Source of the DNA: Erythrobacter insulae
Lineage (GTDB): Bacteria; Pseudomonadota; Alphaproteobacteria; Sphingomonadales; Sphingomonadaceae
Assembly (NCBI RefSeq): GCF_007004095.1
Contig: NZ_VHJK01000001.1
Location: 1,926,501-1,990,500 of the forward strand
Direction: 5' to 3'
Length of the DNA stretch: 64,000 bases
This document shows, one piece after another, positions 44,585-53,741 of this stretch (its first letter is position 1; every line of letters begins with the position of its first letter). The position numbers were made by a program, and so were the translations under genes. The notes beneath the pieces are model-generated. The model searched no databases. It worked only from the letters and a program-made list of their open reading frames with translations, and was not told where the DNA came from.

Positions 44585-45765
44585 CAACCACGTGCGATCT
44601 CGCCGCTCAGGAAATGGGCACGGGTGTTTCCGCTGCGCTGACTGCGGTGGATTGCATCGCCTCGCAAGTGAGCGAGCAGGCATTTTCGCGCATATTCGGA
44701 GCCGATGGCGAGCTGGCCCTGGCGCTTACATTACTGCTGGTGTTTTACGTCGCATTTTTCGGGATCAGTTTGATGCTGGGCCGCACCAACGTGTCCATTC
44801 GGGCATTGGTGCCGAAAATGATGACGCTGGGTCTTGTTCTGACTTTTGCGACCAGCTTCGCTGCTTTTTCTGCCATTTTCTACAATTTGTTCGTCGACGG
44901 GCCGGATCAAATCGCGAGCGCAATTACCGGTGCAGATGGATCGGCCACCGCTACATTTGCGCAAAAGCTCGATGTCGTGTTCCTGGCGGTTCAACAGGCC
45001 AGCGGTGACACGACCGATATCAGCGCGTTCTCGCCACAGGGAATGATGTGGATCGGCGCGATGCTTTTGCTGCTGGGTACAGTTGGCCTGTTGGTGACCG
45101 CGCGTATCGGTCTTGCGCTGCTTTTGGCGGTAGGTCCGATCTTTGTCGTGCTTGCGCTGTTCAATGGTACGCGCGGCCTGTTCACAGGCTGGCTGAAAGG
45201 TGTGACCATGCTGGCGCTTGCGCCGCTGTTCGCGGTGCTGGGCGGTTCGATCATGCTCGAAATGGCGGTTCCCATCCTTGCGGCTTTGGTCGCTGTGCCG
45301 GGACAGATCGACCAACAGGCGGCGATGGCATTCTTTCTTGTCGGGTCGGTCCATATCGCTTTGATGTTCATCGTCTTGAAGGTCGCCACCACCATGGTTT
45401 CAGGTTGGCAGGTTTTTGGTCTGGTGCCGCACAAGGATGAGCCCGTTCGAGGCGGAGCCGTTGCAGCGCCAGCTGCCGCAGCGTCTGCCAGCTCGGCGCC
45501 GGCTCGGGCAGCGCAAATCGCGCCGGCCGGCACCGCCAATCGGCGGCGCATGGATGTTGCCCCTCAGGCTACGGTCATATCCGCCGCCAATGATAGCGGC
45601 AGCGGCAGAGCAACCATTCGCGAGACAAAGGTTTTTGCGACATCTTCGGGGGGCGGTCAGGCCGCGCCGCTCAATCCATCCACGTCGCGCACGCGCGGCA
45701 TCGGCAACCGGTTCCGTTCAGCCGGCACCGCAAGAATAGCATCCAGACCGGAGAAAACTTCATGA
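44581..45765 (+). CDS. virB6: VirB6-like polytopic membrane protein
   Basis: A 394-residue protein with about six hydrophobic segments between 40 and 290 and the VirB6/TrbL-type pattern GPIFVVLALFNGTRGLFTGW. The last about 110 residues are an Ala/Ser/Arg-rich tail without hydrophobic segments. The start is ATG 44581, overlapping the virB4 stop; an earlier in-frame start inside virB4 is unlikely. It overlaps virB9 by 4 bases. Confidence 0.88.
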   Translation: MTTTCDLAAQEMGTGVSAALTAVDCIASQVSEQAFSRIFGADGELALALTLLLVFYVAFFGISLMLGRTNVSIRALVPKMMTLGLVLTFATSFAAFSAIFYNLFVDGPDQIASAITGADGSATATFAQKLDVVFLAVQQASGDTTDISAFSPQGMMWIGAMLLLLGTVGLLVTARIGLALLLAVGPIFVVLALFNGTRGLFTGWLKGVTMLALAPLFAVLGGSIMLEMAVPILAALVAVPGQIDQQAAMAFFLVGSVHIALMFIVLKVATTMVSGWQVFGLVPHKDEPVRGGAVAAPAAAASASSAPARAAQIAPAGTANRRRMDVAPQATVISAANDSGSGRATIRETKVFATSSGGGQAAPLNPSTSRTRGIGNRFRSAGTARIASRPEKTS

Positions 45766-46571
45766 TCCGTGCCGGCACCTTTCGGCTGTCGATTTGTGCG
45801 TTCGCACTCGCTTTTGCGCTGCCTGTTCAAGCGCAAGACGACGTTCGCCTACAGACCCGTACTTATGACGAAGGCAGCGTGTTCACCATTTCGGGCAGGG
45901 TCAAAGTTCAAACCACGATCAAGTTCCGAGAAGACGAAGCGATCGAAAATGTCGCGATAGGCGATAGTCAGGCATGGCAGGTGCAGCCCAACAAGGCGCA
46001 ATCTTTGTTGTTTGTGAAGCCGCTTGATCCCAATGCAAAGACCAACATGACTGTCGTCACGAGCAAGCGGACCTATCTTTTCGATCTGGTTGCAAGCCCG
46101 CGCAACACGCCGCTTTATGTGATGAAGTTCACCTATCCCGAGGCCGAGAAGGCAGAGGAAGAGGCCCGTCTTGCAGCGGCTCAGGAACAAGCGCGCGAGG
46201 CAGCGACGCCTGTAGAATTGGCGGCGGCCAATGATCCTTATGCTGTCGCGGATCCCGAAAGTTTGAATTTCGCATGGGTAAGTTCCGGGGTCACGGCGCT
46301 TGTGCCCTCGCGCACGTATGACAATGGTGATGCGGTGTTTCTGACATGGCCGATCGGAACGCCGATCCCGGCCATTCTCGTTACGAATTATGACGGCGAG
46401 GAAGGGCCGGTAAATTTCACGGTTCGCGGTGATACCGTTGTTCTGGACACCGTTCCTGCAAAAATCATTTTGCGTTCGGGTGCGGACACCGCAACCCTCA
46501 TCAATAATGGCCCTGTGCCAACCGATCCGCGCAGTGCAGGAATATCGGCAACCGGGGACACTGGATCATGA
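45762..46571 (+). CDS. virB9: VirB9-like outer core protein
   Basis: A 269-residue secreted protein (signal peptide ending PVQAQ) of the VirB9/CagX/TrbG group. The N-terminal domain contains VFTISGRVKVQTTIKFREDE, then AIGDSQAWQVQPNKAQSLLF and NMTVVTSKRTYLFDL. The C-terminal domain contains YDNGDAVFLTWPIGTPIPAI and VVLDTVPAKIILRSG. Together with VirB10 it would make the outer-membrane core. The usual partner VirB7 is not found next to it. Confidence 0.9.
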   Translation: MIRAGTFRLSICAFALAFALPVQAQDDVRLQTRTYDEGSVFTISGRVKVQTTIKFREDEAIENVAIGDSQAWQVQPNKAQSLLFVKPLDPNAKTNMTVVTSKRTYLFDLVASPRNTPLYVMKFTYPEAEKAEEEARLAAAQEQAREAATPVELAAANDPYAVADPESLNFAWVSSGVTALVPSRTYDNGDAVFLTWPIGTPIPAILVTNYDGEEGPVNFTVRGDTVVLDTVPAKIILRSGADTATLINNGPVPTDPRSAGISATGDTGS

Positions 46572-46608
46572 GCCGGGCGAATGACATTCAGACCGGGGAG
46601 CAGAAGTA

Positions 46609-47742
46609 ATGCGTTTGGCTATGCGTCTTCCACCTAAAAAGGGTGCAGCTGATGGTTCGCCGTCCGGTGACCCGCGTGAGAGCGAATCCGCCGAGATTAT
46701 CGACCTTGCGAGCCGCAATGGTTTTCCAGCGGTCATTGATCGCAAGGCGAAAACCGAAGGGCTGGGCCCTGCAGCCGGTGTGGCGATTGTGGGTCTTTTG
46801 GGTGCGGTAACCTTTTGGGCGATGCAAGCTGCGCAAACCAGCGATCAACCGGCACCGGTTGGCAATCCGAACGTGGCACCGCCTGCGCAAGTCGCAGCGG
46901 TTCCGGTTTCGCCCACGCCGGTTGATGCCCCTCAGGAAGTGTCACCCACTCCTATCGCCGTACCGGCGCCGATCCTGTCGAACAATCCCAACACCGGCAA
47001 TTCGCCGGCCACCAATCCCTATGCCAGCCCGACAATGGTTTACGATGCAAGCACAGGCTCGCAAGGGAACCGGTTAGTGGAAGCGCCCACGGCTGCAACA
47101 CCGGCGGGCGGGGCAAGTACGGGTGATACCGGCGCGCTTGGCTCTGCGGCAGCCTTTGCGAGCCGTGTCGGCGGGGTAGGGGGCGCACCTGCGCAGGCGC
47201 GCTCGATGGTGAACCCTTCAACCACCGTTACCGAAGGCACTTTGATCCCTGCGATCCTGGAGACGGCGATCAACACCGATGTGCCCGGCTATGTCCGCGC
47301 TGTCGTAAGCCAGGACGTGTTGAGTTTTGACGGCAAGAAAGTGCTCGTCCCGCGATCGTCACGTTTGATCGGTCAATATCAGTCGGGCGTTCAGCAGGGG
47401 CAAAAACGTGCCTATGTGATCTGGACCCGTTTGATCCGGCCAGATGGCGCATCTGTGAACATCGCCTCACCTGCTGTCGCTTTTGATGGCACCACCGGGT
47501 TGGAGGGCGAGGTCGACAGCAAGTTTTTCAAACGGTTTGGCTCGGCTTTGCTGCTTTCGCTGGTGGATGGGTTGGGTGCAATCGCCTCTGGCGGCGCCTC
47601 GGTTGTCCTTGGCGGCGGACAAAGCGCGGCCAGCACGGCCTTGCAACAGGACGGTCAGATCAGCCCCACAATCCGCGTTAGTCCGGGTGAACCGATCCGC
47701 GTGTTTGCCGCGCGCGATCTGGATTTCAGCACGGTTCAATGA
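46609..47742 (+). CDS. virB10: VirB10-like core protein
   Basis: A 377-residue protein with a cytosolic N-terminus (about 1-50), one membrane helix (AGVAIVGLLGAVTFWAMQAA, about 55-74), a Pro-rich periplasmic stretch (about 80-135) and the TrbI/VirB10 domain. Visible in that domain are VTEGTLIPAILETAINTDVP, GQYQSGVQQGQKRAYVIWTR and the ending SPGEPIRVFAARDLDFSTV. It spans both membranes. A 13-codon minigene (46568-46609) with ATGA and TAATG junctions lies between virB9 and virB10. Confidence 0.93.
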   Translation: MRLAMRLPPKKGAADGSPSGDPRESESAEIIDLASRNGFPAVIDRKAKTEGLGPAAGVAIVGLLGAVTFWAMQAAQTSDQPAPVGNPNVAPPAQVAAVPVSPTPVDAPQEVSPTPIAVPAPILSNNPNTGNSPATNPYASPTMVYDASTGSQGNRLVEAPTAATPAGGASTGDTGALGSAAAFASRVGGVGGAPAQARSMVNPSTTVTEGTLIPAILETAINTDVPGYVRAVVSQDVLSFDGKKVLVPRSSRLIGQYQSGVQQGQKRAYVIWTRLIRPDGASVNIASPAVAFDGTTGLEGEVDSKFFKRFGSALLLSLVDGLGAIASGGASVVLGGGQSAASTALQQDGQISPTIRVSPGEPIRVFAARDLDFSTVQ

Positions 47743-47756
47743 TTGCAGGCTGAACC

Positions 47757-48806
47757 ATGAGCGCGGACATCCATCCCTTATCCTCAAAAGGCGAAGCCGC
47801 TGAACAGGCAAGCAGCGCCGAGGCGGCTGCGACAGACAGCTTGATCGCAATGGGAGAGCGCAGCGTCTATCTCGATGCCTATCTACAGCCGTTCAAACGC
47901 TGGCTGGATAAGGACACTGTGACCGAGATCATGGTCAACGGACCGGGCGAAGTCTGGATTGAGGACGCGTCCGATCCCGGCATCAAGAAGATCGTCACGC
48001 CCGAAATTGATGATCGTTTGGTCCAGCGTTTGGCAGAACAGGTCGCGCGGGTATCGCATCAGGGGATCAATCGGGAACACCCGCTGTTGGGGGCGACATT
48101 ACCCGACGGTGCGCGTATTCAATTTTGCGGACCGCCTGCCAGTCGTAAACACTGGATCATGGCTATTCGCCGTCACCGGCGGCTGGATTTGCCGCTGGAT
48201 GCGTATGATAACGGGCCGCTGTCCGGTGAAACCGTGGTTGCGATGCCAGACCCGCAAATGGAACCGATCGCATATCTTCGCAAAGCGATCCGCAACCGCA
48301 AAACAATCCTGATTTCCGGCGGCACCAGCACAGGTAAGACGACGTTTTTGAATGCCATGCTTGGCGAAATACCGGTGCAAGAACGCGTAGTGATGGTCGA
48401 AGACACGCCTGAATTGAAATTTCCCGGCGAGAATTCTGTCGGCCTTGTCGCGGTTAAAGGCGAGCTTGGCGAAGCGAAAGTCACAGCCAATGAATTGCTG
48501 CAAGCGGCGCTTCGGCTGCGGCCTGATCGGATCGTGCTAGGCGAATTGCGCGGAGAAGAAAGCGTATCATTCCTGCGCGCAATCAACACGGGCCATCCGG
48601 GCAGCTTTTCGACCATTCATGCCAACTCGCTACGCGGCGCTCTCGAACAGCTTTCGTTGATGGTGATGCAGACCGGAATTGGTCTTACGCGGTCTGACAC
48701 GATCGCGTATTCGGCAAGCGTCATTGATGTGATCGTGCAATTGGGCCGCGATGCCAACGGCAAGCGCGGAATTACGCAGATCGCAGATAGCAAGTCGCTT
48801 GTTTGA
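47757..48806 (+). CDS. virB11: VirB11-like traffic ATPase
   Basis: A 349-residue hexameric secretion ATPase: N-terminal domain with DKDTVTEIMVNGPGEVWIED, Walker A ISGGTSTGKTTFLNAML (about 184-200), Asp box VMVEDTPELKFPG, Walker B/His box LRLRPDRIVLGELRGEES and TGHPGSFSTIHANS. It powers type IV assembly or transport together with VirB4. It is the last virB gene; no virD4, virB5 or virB8 homologue precedes or follows. Confidence 0.95.
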   Translation: MSADIHPLSSKGEAAEQASSAEAAATDSLIAMGERSVYLDAYLQPFKRWLDKDTVTEIMVNGPGEVWIEDASDPGIKKIVTPEIDDRLVQRLAEQVARVSHQGINREHPLLGATLPDGARIQFCGPPASRKHWIMAIRRHRRLDLPLDAYDNGPLSGETVVAMPDPQMEPIAYLRKAIRNRKTILISGGTSTGKTTFLNAMLGEIPVQERVVMVEDTPELKFPGENSVGLVAVKGELGEAKVTANELLQAALRLRPDRIVLGELRGEESVSFLRAINTGHPGSFSTIHANSLRGALEQLSLMVMQTGIGLTRSDTIAYSASVIDVIVQLGRDANGKRGITQIADSKSLV

Positions 48807-48850
48807 CCGGTTTAATATCTGATGATCAACAAGGGGTAGCAGACACTCGT

Positions 48851-51043
48851 ATGGGCAGCACGCCGATCATTGATACCGCAAACCAGCCTCCAGTTGCGTC
48901 TCCTTCTGCCGTGAATCCTGCACCAGAGGGTGCATATTTCAACCGGGAATTGTCATGGCTGTCCTTTAACGAACGCGTTTTGGCAGAGGCCAGCAACGAG
49001 CGTTATCCTCTGTTGGAGCGGCTTCGGTTCCTGTCTATTTCTGGCAGTAATCTTGATGAATTCATGATGATCCGGGTGGCTGGGCTTGTCGGCCAGGCTC
49101 AACGCGGAATTGGCAAACCGGCAATCGACGGGCGGTCACCGACACAGCAATTGGCGGCCATTCGCGACAAATTGGCCATGCTGTCCACTTGGCAGCAGGA
49201 TATCTGGCGCAATCTACGAGATCGGCTTGCGGATGCAGATATCCATGTCGCTGATGAACACCGCGTCCAGCCGGCAGCGCACGAATGGCTGGAATCGTTC
49301 TTTCTCGAAGAAATCTTGCCAGTGATTACGCCGCAAGCTCTTGATCCGGCTCACCCTTTCCCGTTTGTGCAGAATGAAGGCATGGGCCTGTTGTTCACTT
49401 TGACGCGGGATGCGGATCAGGAACAAATCATCGAGATGATCCTGATCCCTGGCGCTTTGCCACGGTTTGTCCGTGTGCCGGGCGATCATGGCGGGCCGGG
49501 AGAGGCAATCTACATCTCCATCGCCAGTCTGATCCAGCGGTACGCCCACATGCTGTTTCCCGGTTTCACAATTGAAGGGGACGGGCTTTTTCGCGTCTTG
49601 CGCGATAGCGATATCGAAATCGAGGAAGAAGCCGAGGATTTGGTCCGTATTTTCCGCAGCGCCATTCAACGCAGGCGGCGTGGTCAGGTTATCCAGCTTG
49701 AACTGGAAGATGACTTTGATCCCAAAGCAGAGGCCGTCTTGCTTGAACAGATCGGCGTTCACGAGGCCGCGGTGATCAAAACAGATGGGATTATCGGCCT
49801 CGATGGGCTTGCCGAGATTGTGAATGAGGATCGGCCGGATCTCAAATTTGATGCCTATTCGCCGCGCTACCCCGAACGTATTCGAGAGCATGATGGCGAC
49901 GCGTTCTCTGCAATCCGCAAAAAAGACATAATCATCCACCACCCGTATGAAAGTTTCGAAGTGGTGGTCGATTTTATCAAGCAGGCAGCGGAAGACCCCG
50001 ATGTGGTCGCGATCAAGCAAACGCTCTACCGCGCAGGTTCGCAATCCGCGGTCATCAACGCGCTGATTGATGCGGCCGAACGGGGCAAATCCGTCACCGC
50101 CGTGGTCGAGCTGAAAGCCCGTTTCGATGAAGAGCAAAACCTGACTTGGGCAACCAAGCTGGAGCGCGCCGGCGTGCAGGTCATCTATGGTTTCACGGAT
50201 TGGAAAACCCACGCCAAGATCGCGATGGTGGTGCGCCGCGAAGATGATGGTTTCCGAACCTATTGTCACTTTGGAACGGGCAATTACCATCCCGTCACTG
50301 CAAAAGTTTATACCGACCTCTCTTTCTTCACGGCTGATCCCAAACTGGGGCGCGATGCGGCCAAGATGATGAATTTTGTGACCGGTTATGTCGAACCGCG
50401 CTCGCTTGATCTGATCTCAATCGCGCCGCTCGATCTGCGTGAGGAGCTTTACAGGCGGATCGACACCGAAATTGCGAATGCGGGCAAGGGTAAACCTGCT
50501 GTTATCTGGATGAAGTGCAATCAGATAACTGATCAGGGCATTATTGACCGGCTCTACGCCGCGAGCGATGCGGGGGTTCGGGTTGAACTGGTGGTGCGCG
50601 GCATATGCTGTCTGCGCCCGGGCGTTCCGGAATTGAGCGAAAACATCCGCGTTAAATCAATCATCGGACGCTTTCTTGAGCACAGCCGGATTTATGCTTT
50701 TGCCAATGGCGAACCGATGCCGGGACCCAATGCGGCTGTGTTTATATCATCCGCAGATTTGATGGGGCGCAATCTGGACCGGCGGGTTGAAAGTCTGATC
50801 CCCATTCTGAACCGCACAGTCCATGATCAGGTTTTGCAGCAGGTCCTGCTCGCAAATATGCTCGATACGGATCAAAGTTGGTGGCTGCACGGCGATGGCA
50901 GTTATAGCCGCGTCGAGACAGATGGAACGCCTTTTAACTGCCACCGTTATTTTATGACAAACCCTTCGCTTTCAGGACGAGGCGGGGCGCTTGAAACGGG
51001 CGGTGTGCCCAAACTTTCGTTACGCAAAGGGCGCGCCGGATGA
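48851..51043 (+). CDS. ppk1: Polyphosphate kinase 1
   Basis: A 730-residue PPK1: start of the conserved region YFNRELSWLSFNERVLAEA, catalytic and active-site motifs KTHAKIAMVVRREDDG (phosphorylated-His region), YCHFGTGNYHPVTAKVYTDL and FLEHSRIYAFANGEP with the second His. It makes polyphosphate from ATP reversibly. The frame opens with TTG 48803 inside virB11; ATG 48851 is preferred. It overlaps ppx by 4 bases, so the two opposing polyphosphate enzymes are co-expressed. Confidence 0.95.
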   Translation: MGSTPIIDTANQPPVASPSAVNPAPEGAYFNRELSWLSFNERVLAEASNERYPLLERLRFLSISGSNLDEFMMIRVAGLVGQAQRGIGKPAIDGRSPTQQLAAIRDKLAMLSTWQQDIWRNLRDRLADADIHVADEHRVQPAAHEWLESFFLEEILPVITPQALDPAHPFPFVQNEGMGLLFTLTRDADQEQIIEMILIPGALPRFVRVPGDHGGPGEAIYISIASLIQRYAHMLFPGFTIEGDGLFRVLRDSDIEIEEEAEDLVRIFRSAIQRRRRGQVIQLELEDDFDPKAEAVLLEQIGVHEAAVIKTDGIIGLDGLAEIVNEDRPDLKFDAYSPRYPERIREHDGDAFSAIRKKDIIIHHPYESFEVVVDFIKQAAEDPDVVAIKQTLYRAGSQSAVINALIDAAERGKSVTAVVELKARFDEEQNLTWATKLERAGVQVIYGFTDWKTHAKIAMVVRREDDGFRTYCHFGTGNYHPVTAKVYTDLSFFTADPKLGRDAAKMMNFVTGYVEPRSLDLISIAPLDLREELYRRIDTEIANAGKGKPAVIWMKCNQITDQGIIDRLYAASDAGVRVELVVRGICCLRPGVPELSENIRVKSIIGRFLEHSRIYAFANGEPMPGPNAAVFISSADLMGRNLDRRVESLIPILNRTVHDQVLQQVLLANMLDTDQSWWLHGDGSYSRVETDGTPFNCHRYFMTNPSLSGRGGALETGGVPKLSLRKGRAG

Positions 51044-52590
51044 ATCTCAGAAAAAAACGCGCTGAACGCGATGGTGCATTCTCTGGTGCTACGGCGCAGC
51101 GCGCGATCATCGACATCGGATCGAACACGGTTCGTTTGGTGATCTATGGCGGTACGATGCGCGCGCCAACGGTCCTTTTGAACGAGAAGGTTGCGGCAAA
51201 ACTTGGCCGTGACATTGCAGAGACTGGTGAGCTTGCAAAAGAAGCGATTGAGCTTGCGATGCGCGGTCTCAAACGCTTTGCCGTGATGCTCGATGATTTG
51301 GGCATTGACGATGTAGAGGCGGTTGCAACTGCCGCCGTGCGTGATGCGAGCAACGGCGATGAATTCGTGAATGCACTGCGCGAGCTTGGTTTTGATCCGC
51401 GCGTGATTTCCGGCGAAGAAGAGGCCTGTCTGAGCGCAAACGGCGTGGCCGGTGCATTCCCCGGCGCCAGCGGCACAGTTGCCGATTTGGGCGGCGGAAG
51501 CCTCGAGCTTGTTGAAATAAACGGCGGCGAACCGGGGAGCGCGACATCAGTTCCCTTGGGCACTCTGCGTCTGCCGGATTATCGCGATAAAGATGGCAGC
51601 GATTCCGATATGCGCAAATCGCTGGAAAAAGCGCTCAAGAAAGGCGCGAGCGATTTCGGAAGCAAATCCGGAATTGAAAAGCCGCTTTATCTGGTCGGGG
51701 GAACGTGGCGGACAATGGCCGTTTTCGCGATGCAGGAGCAGGGGCATCCGCTATCCGATCCGCACGGTTTTGAGCTATCGGCAAAGCAAGCGAAAGAGCT
51801 GGCTAAAACACTTGCAGATCAATCGCCTGATGAGTTGAAGGCGCGCGATCGGATTTCGTCAATGCGCGCGGAAAAATTGCCCGATGCGGCGGTGTTGTTA
51901 CAGGCGCTATTGGCGCGCATTCAGCCGAGCGAATTGGTGTTTTCTTCATGGGGACTGCGTGAGGGATTGCTGTATGACCGGCTGCCTGATCACGGCAAAT
52001 CAAAAGACCCCTTGCTTGCCGGGATCGGTGTTTTCGCGACCCAGCGCGGCGCTCCGCAAACTTTGGCTGCCCGCATTGCAGCATGGACTGTTGATGCGGC
52101 ACCATCTGGCGATCACGGGACCGAGCGGCTTCGGCTGGCGTCGACGATGCTCGCGCTGGCATCTATGCAAATCGAGCCGAACATACGCCTGCCTCAGGCT
52201 ATCGATTGGGCGCTGCATAAACGCTGGATCGCAATCTCTTCGCAAGAGCGCGCGATGATGGCGGCGGCGGTTGCGGCAAATGGCAACCATATTCAACTGC
52301 CGGACGAAATCACCGAACTCGCCAGTGCCGAAGCGTTGAACGAAGCAATCTGTTGGGGGCTGGCGGTACGCCTAGCCCGGCGAATAGGAGCAAATTCCCA
52401 GCGCTCGCTTCAGGTAAGCCGATTGATCGTGCGCAATGGGAGCTTGGTCTTGCGGTTAGAGAAAAGCCATGAGGCATTGTTTGGTGTGCCCACCGAAAAA
52501 GATATCAAACTTCTTGCGGGCCGGCTTGGTATCGAGTGGGATGTGGAAATCGTTGGTGATGGCGAATTGCACCTGGACAGGCATGATTGA
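51040..52590 (+). CDS. ppx: Exopolyphosphatase (Ppx/GppA family)
   Basis: A 516-residue ASKHA-fold phosphatase: IIDIGSNTVRLVIYGG (about 24-39), ATAAVRDASNGDEFVNAL, ISGEEEACLSANGVAG, GTVADLGGGSLELVEING and a C-terminal HD-like helical domain. It degrades polyphosphate or pppGpp. Coupled to ppk1 by overlap, as in many proteobacteria. Confidence 0.93.
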   Translation: MNLRKKRAERDGAFSGATAQRAIIDIGSNTVRLVIYGGTMRAPTVLLNEKVAAKLGRDIAETGELAKEAIELAMRGLKRFAVMLDDLGIDDVEAVATAAVRDASNGDEFVNALRELGFDPRVISGEEEACLSANGVAGAFPGASGTVADLGGGSLELVEINGGEPGSATSVPLGTLRLPDYRDKDGSDSDMRKSLEKALKKGASDFGSKSGIEKPLYLVGGTWRTMAVFAMQEQGHPLSDPHGFELSAKQAKELAKTLADQSPDELKARDRISSMRAEKLPDAAVLLQALLARIQPSELVFSSWGLREGLLYDRLPDHGKSKDPLLAGIGVFATQRGAPQTLAARIAAWTVDAAPSGDHGTERLRLASTMLALASMQIEPNIRLPQAIDWALHKRWIAISSQERAMMAAAVAANGNHIQLPDEITELASAEALNEAICWGLAVRLARRIGANSQRSLQVSRLIVRNGSLVLRLEKSHEALFGVPTEKDIKLLAGRLGIEWDVEIVGDGELHLDRHD

Positions 52591-52614
52591 TCTGCACCTG
52601 TCCGAGTTTTAAGA

Positions 52615-53478
52615 TCAACCTTCGGCGCGGCGTTCCTTCGATGAGAAAGGCGAGAAATCGGTTTCTGTATCGAACAGATCGACGCCCTCGGCTTTCTTCA
52701 ATTTTCCGACGACTAGATAGGTGACCGGGGTAAGGGCAGCCTCCCAAACGACTTTCAACAGCCAATTGGTTATCATGACTGTGATCACGGCCTCGGTCGT
52801 CCAGATACCGTAAAAGGCGATCGGATAAAAAATCAGGCTGTCGACGCCTTGGCCTACTACGGTTGATCCAATGGTGCGCGTCCACAAGGCTTTGCCTTTG
52901 GTCCAAACCTTCATCTTGGCCATGACGTAGGAATTCACAAACTCGCCTGCCCAGAACGCAGTGATGGATGCAAGGACGATGCGCCATGTGCTTCCGAACA
53001 CCGATTCGTATGTTTGCTGGCAGATCGAGCCGGGCACGCTGTCACTCGCTCCCTTCAATATAAACGCATCCGAAGCAGAGCATGTCCACCCGTCGAATGC
53101 AGGCAGGCTGACCACAATATAGCTCATGAACGCGAGGAACAGCATTGCGGCAAACCCGGTCCAGATAACCCGCCGGGCCCGTGCAAAGCCGTATATCTCG
53201 GTCAGGATGTCACCGATGACATAGCCCAACGGGAAAAAGAGGATGCCCGCGCCATAGATGAATACACCATCTGCGGCGGGCCACCATCCGGCGGGCCACC
53301 AGCTGACTTCGACAAAAGTCAGCTTGGCCGCGCCGATAATGTTTGACAGCAATAGTATCGCGACAAACGCCGCCATGACGAAATCATAATAGCGAAACGC
53401 GACCGGCGCGTTGCTGGTCGCGACGATCCCGTCGTCGGGATCTGTATCGAAAGCTGCTGCTGGATCGCTCTTTTCCAT
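52615..53478 (-). CDS. VUT/YhhQ family transporter (queuosine precursor type)
   Basis: A roughly 287-residue membrane protein with about six helices: FRYYDFVMAAFVAILLLSNI, FPLGYVIGDILTEIYGFARA and FWAGEFVNSYVMAKMKVWTK, followed by WTRTIGSTVVGQGVDSLIFY, all hallmarks of the YhhQ/VUT family that imports preQ0/preQ1 for queuosine. A polar loop around 125-160 (GWTCSASDAFILKGAS...CQQTYESVF) makes it longer than the usual about 220 residues. ATG 53505 is an alternative start; I list the second Met. Confidence 0.88.
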   Translation of the reverse strand: MEKSDPAAAFDTDPDDGIVATSNAPVAFRYYDFVMAAFVAILLLSNIIGAAKLTFVEVSWWPAGWWPAADGVFIYGAGILFFPLGYVIGDILTEIYGFARARRVIWTGFAAMLFLAFMSYIVVSLPAFDGWTCSASDAFILKGASDSVPGSICQQTYESVFGSTWRIVLASITAFWAGEFVNSYVMAKMKVWTKGKALWTRTIGSTVVGQGVDSLIFYPIAFYGIWTTEAVITVMITNWLLKVVWEAALTPVTYLVVGKLKKAEGVDLFDTETDFSPFSSKERRAEG

Positions 53479-53539
53479 ATTTAGGTGCCCTAGCGTGATT
53501 CCCATGTGCCGAAAAGCACGCTATTGGACCAATCGGCGC

Positions 53540-53616
53540 GCGCCCGTAGCTCATCTGGATAGAGCGCGAGACTTCTAATCTTGAGGCAGCAGGTTCGAGT
53601 CCTGCCGGGCGCGCCA
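53540..53616 (+). tRNA. tRNA-Arg (anticodon TCT)
   Basis: A complete cloverleaf of 77 nt including encoded CCA. Acceptor GCGCCCG (53540-53546) pairs with CGGGCGC (53606-53612). The D-arm is GCTC/GAGC and the anticodon loop CTTCTAA has TCT at 53574-53576. The T-arm GCAGG-TTCGAGT-CCTGC is at 53589-53605. It reads AGA arginine codons. Confidence 0.97.
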
Positions 53617-53741
53617 TTCTCACTTCATCCTGATCAAAGCACGCCCGGCATGAGTTCGCCTGTGTTGGGCGTTCAGGGTTGGGCGAGGTTCATAATCGCG
53701 GTCACAATTTGCGTATTCCTAAACGCGAATGGAGACGGACG

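Noticed and set aside
40833..48806. Integrative conjugative element
   Set aside because: No relaxase, coupling protein, integrase, oriT or flanking att repeats seen; composition matches the neighbours.
49214..50290. 358-codon leftward frame opposite ppk1
   Set aside because: Antisense of a fully conserved PPK1 catalytic region.
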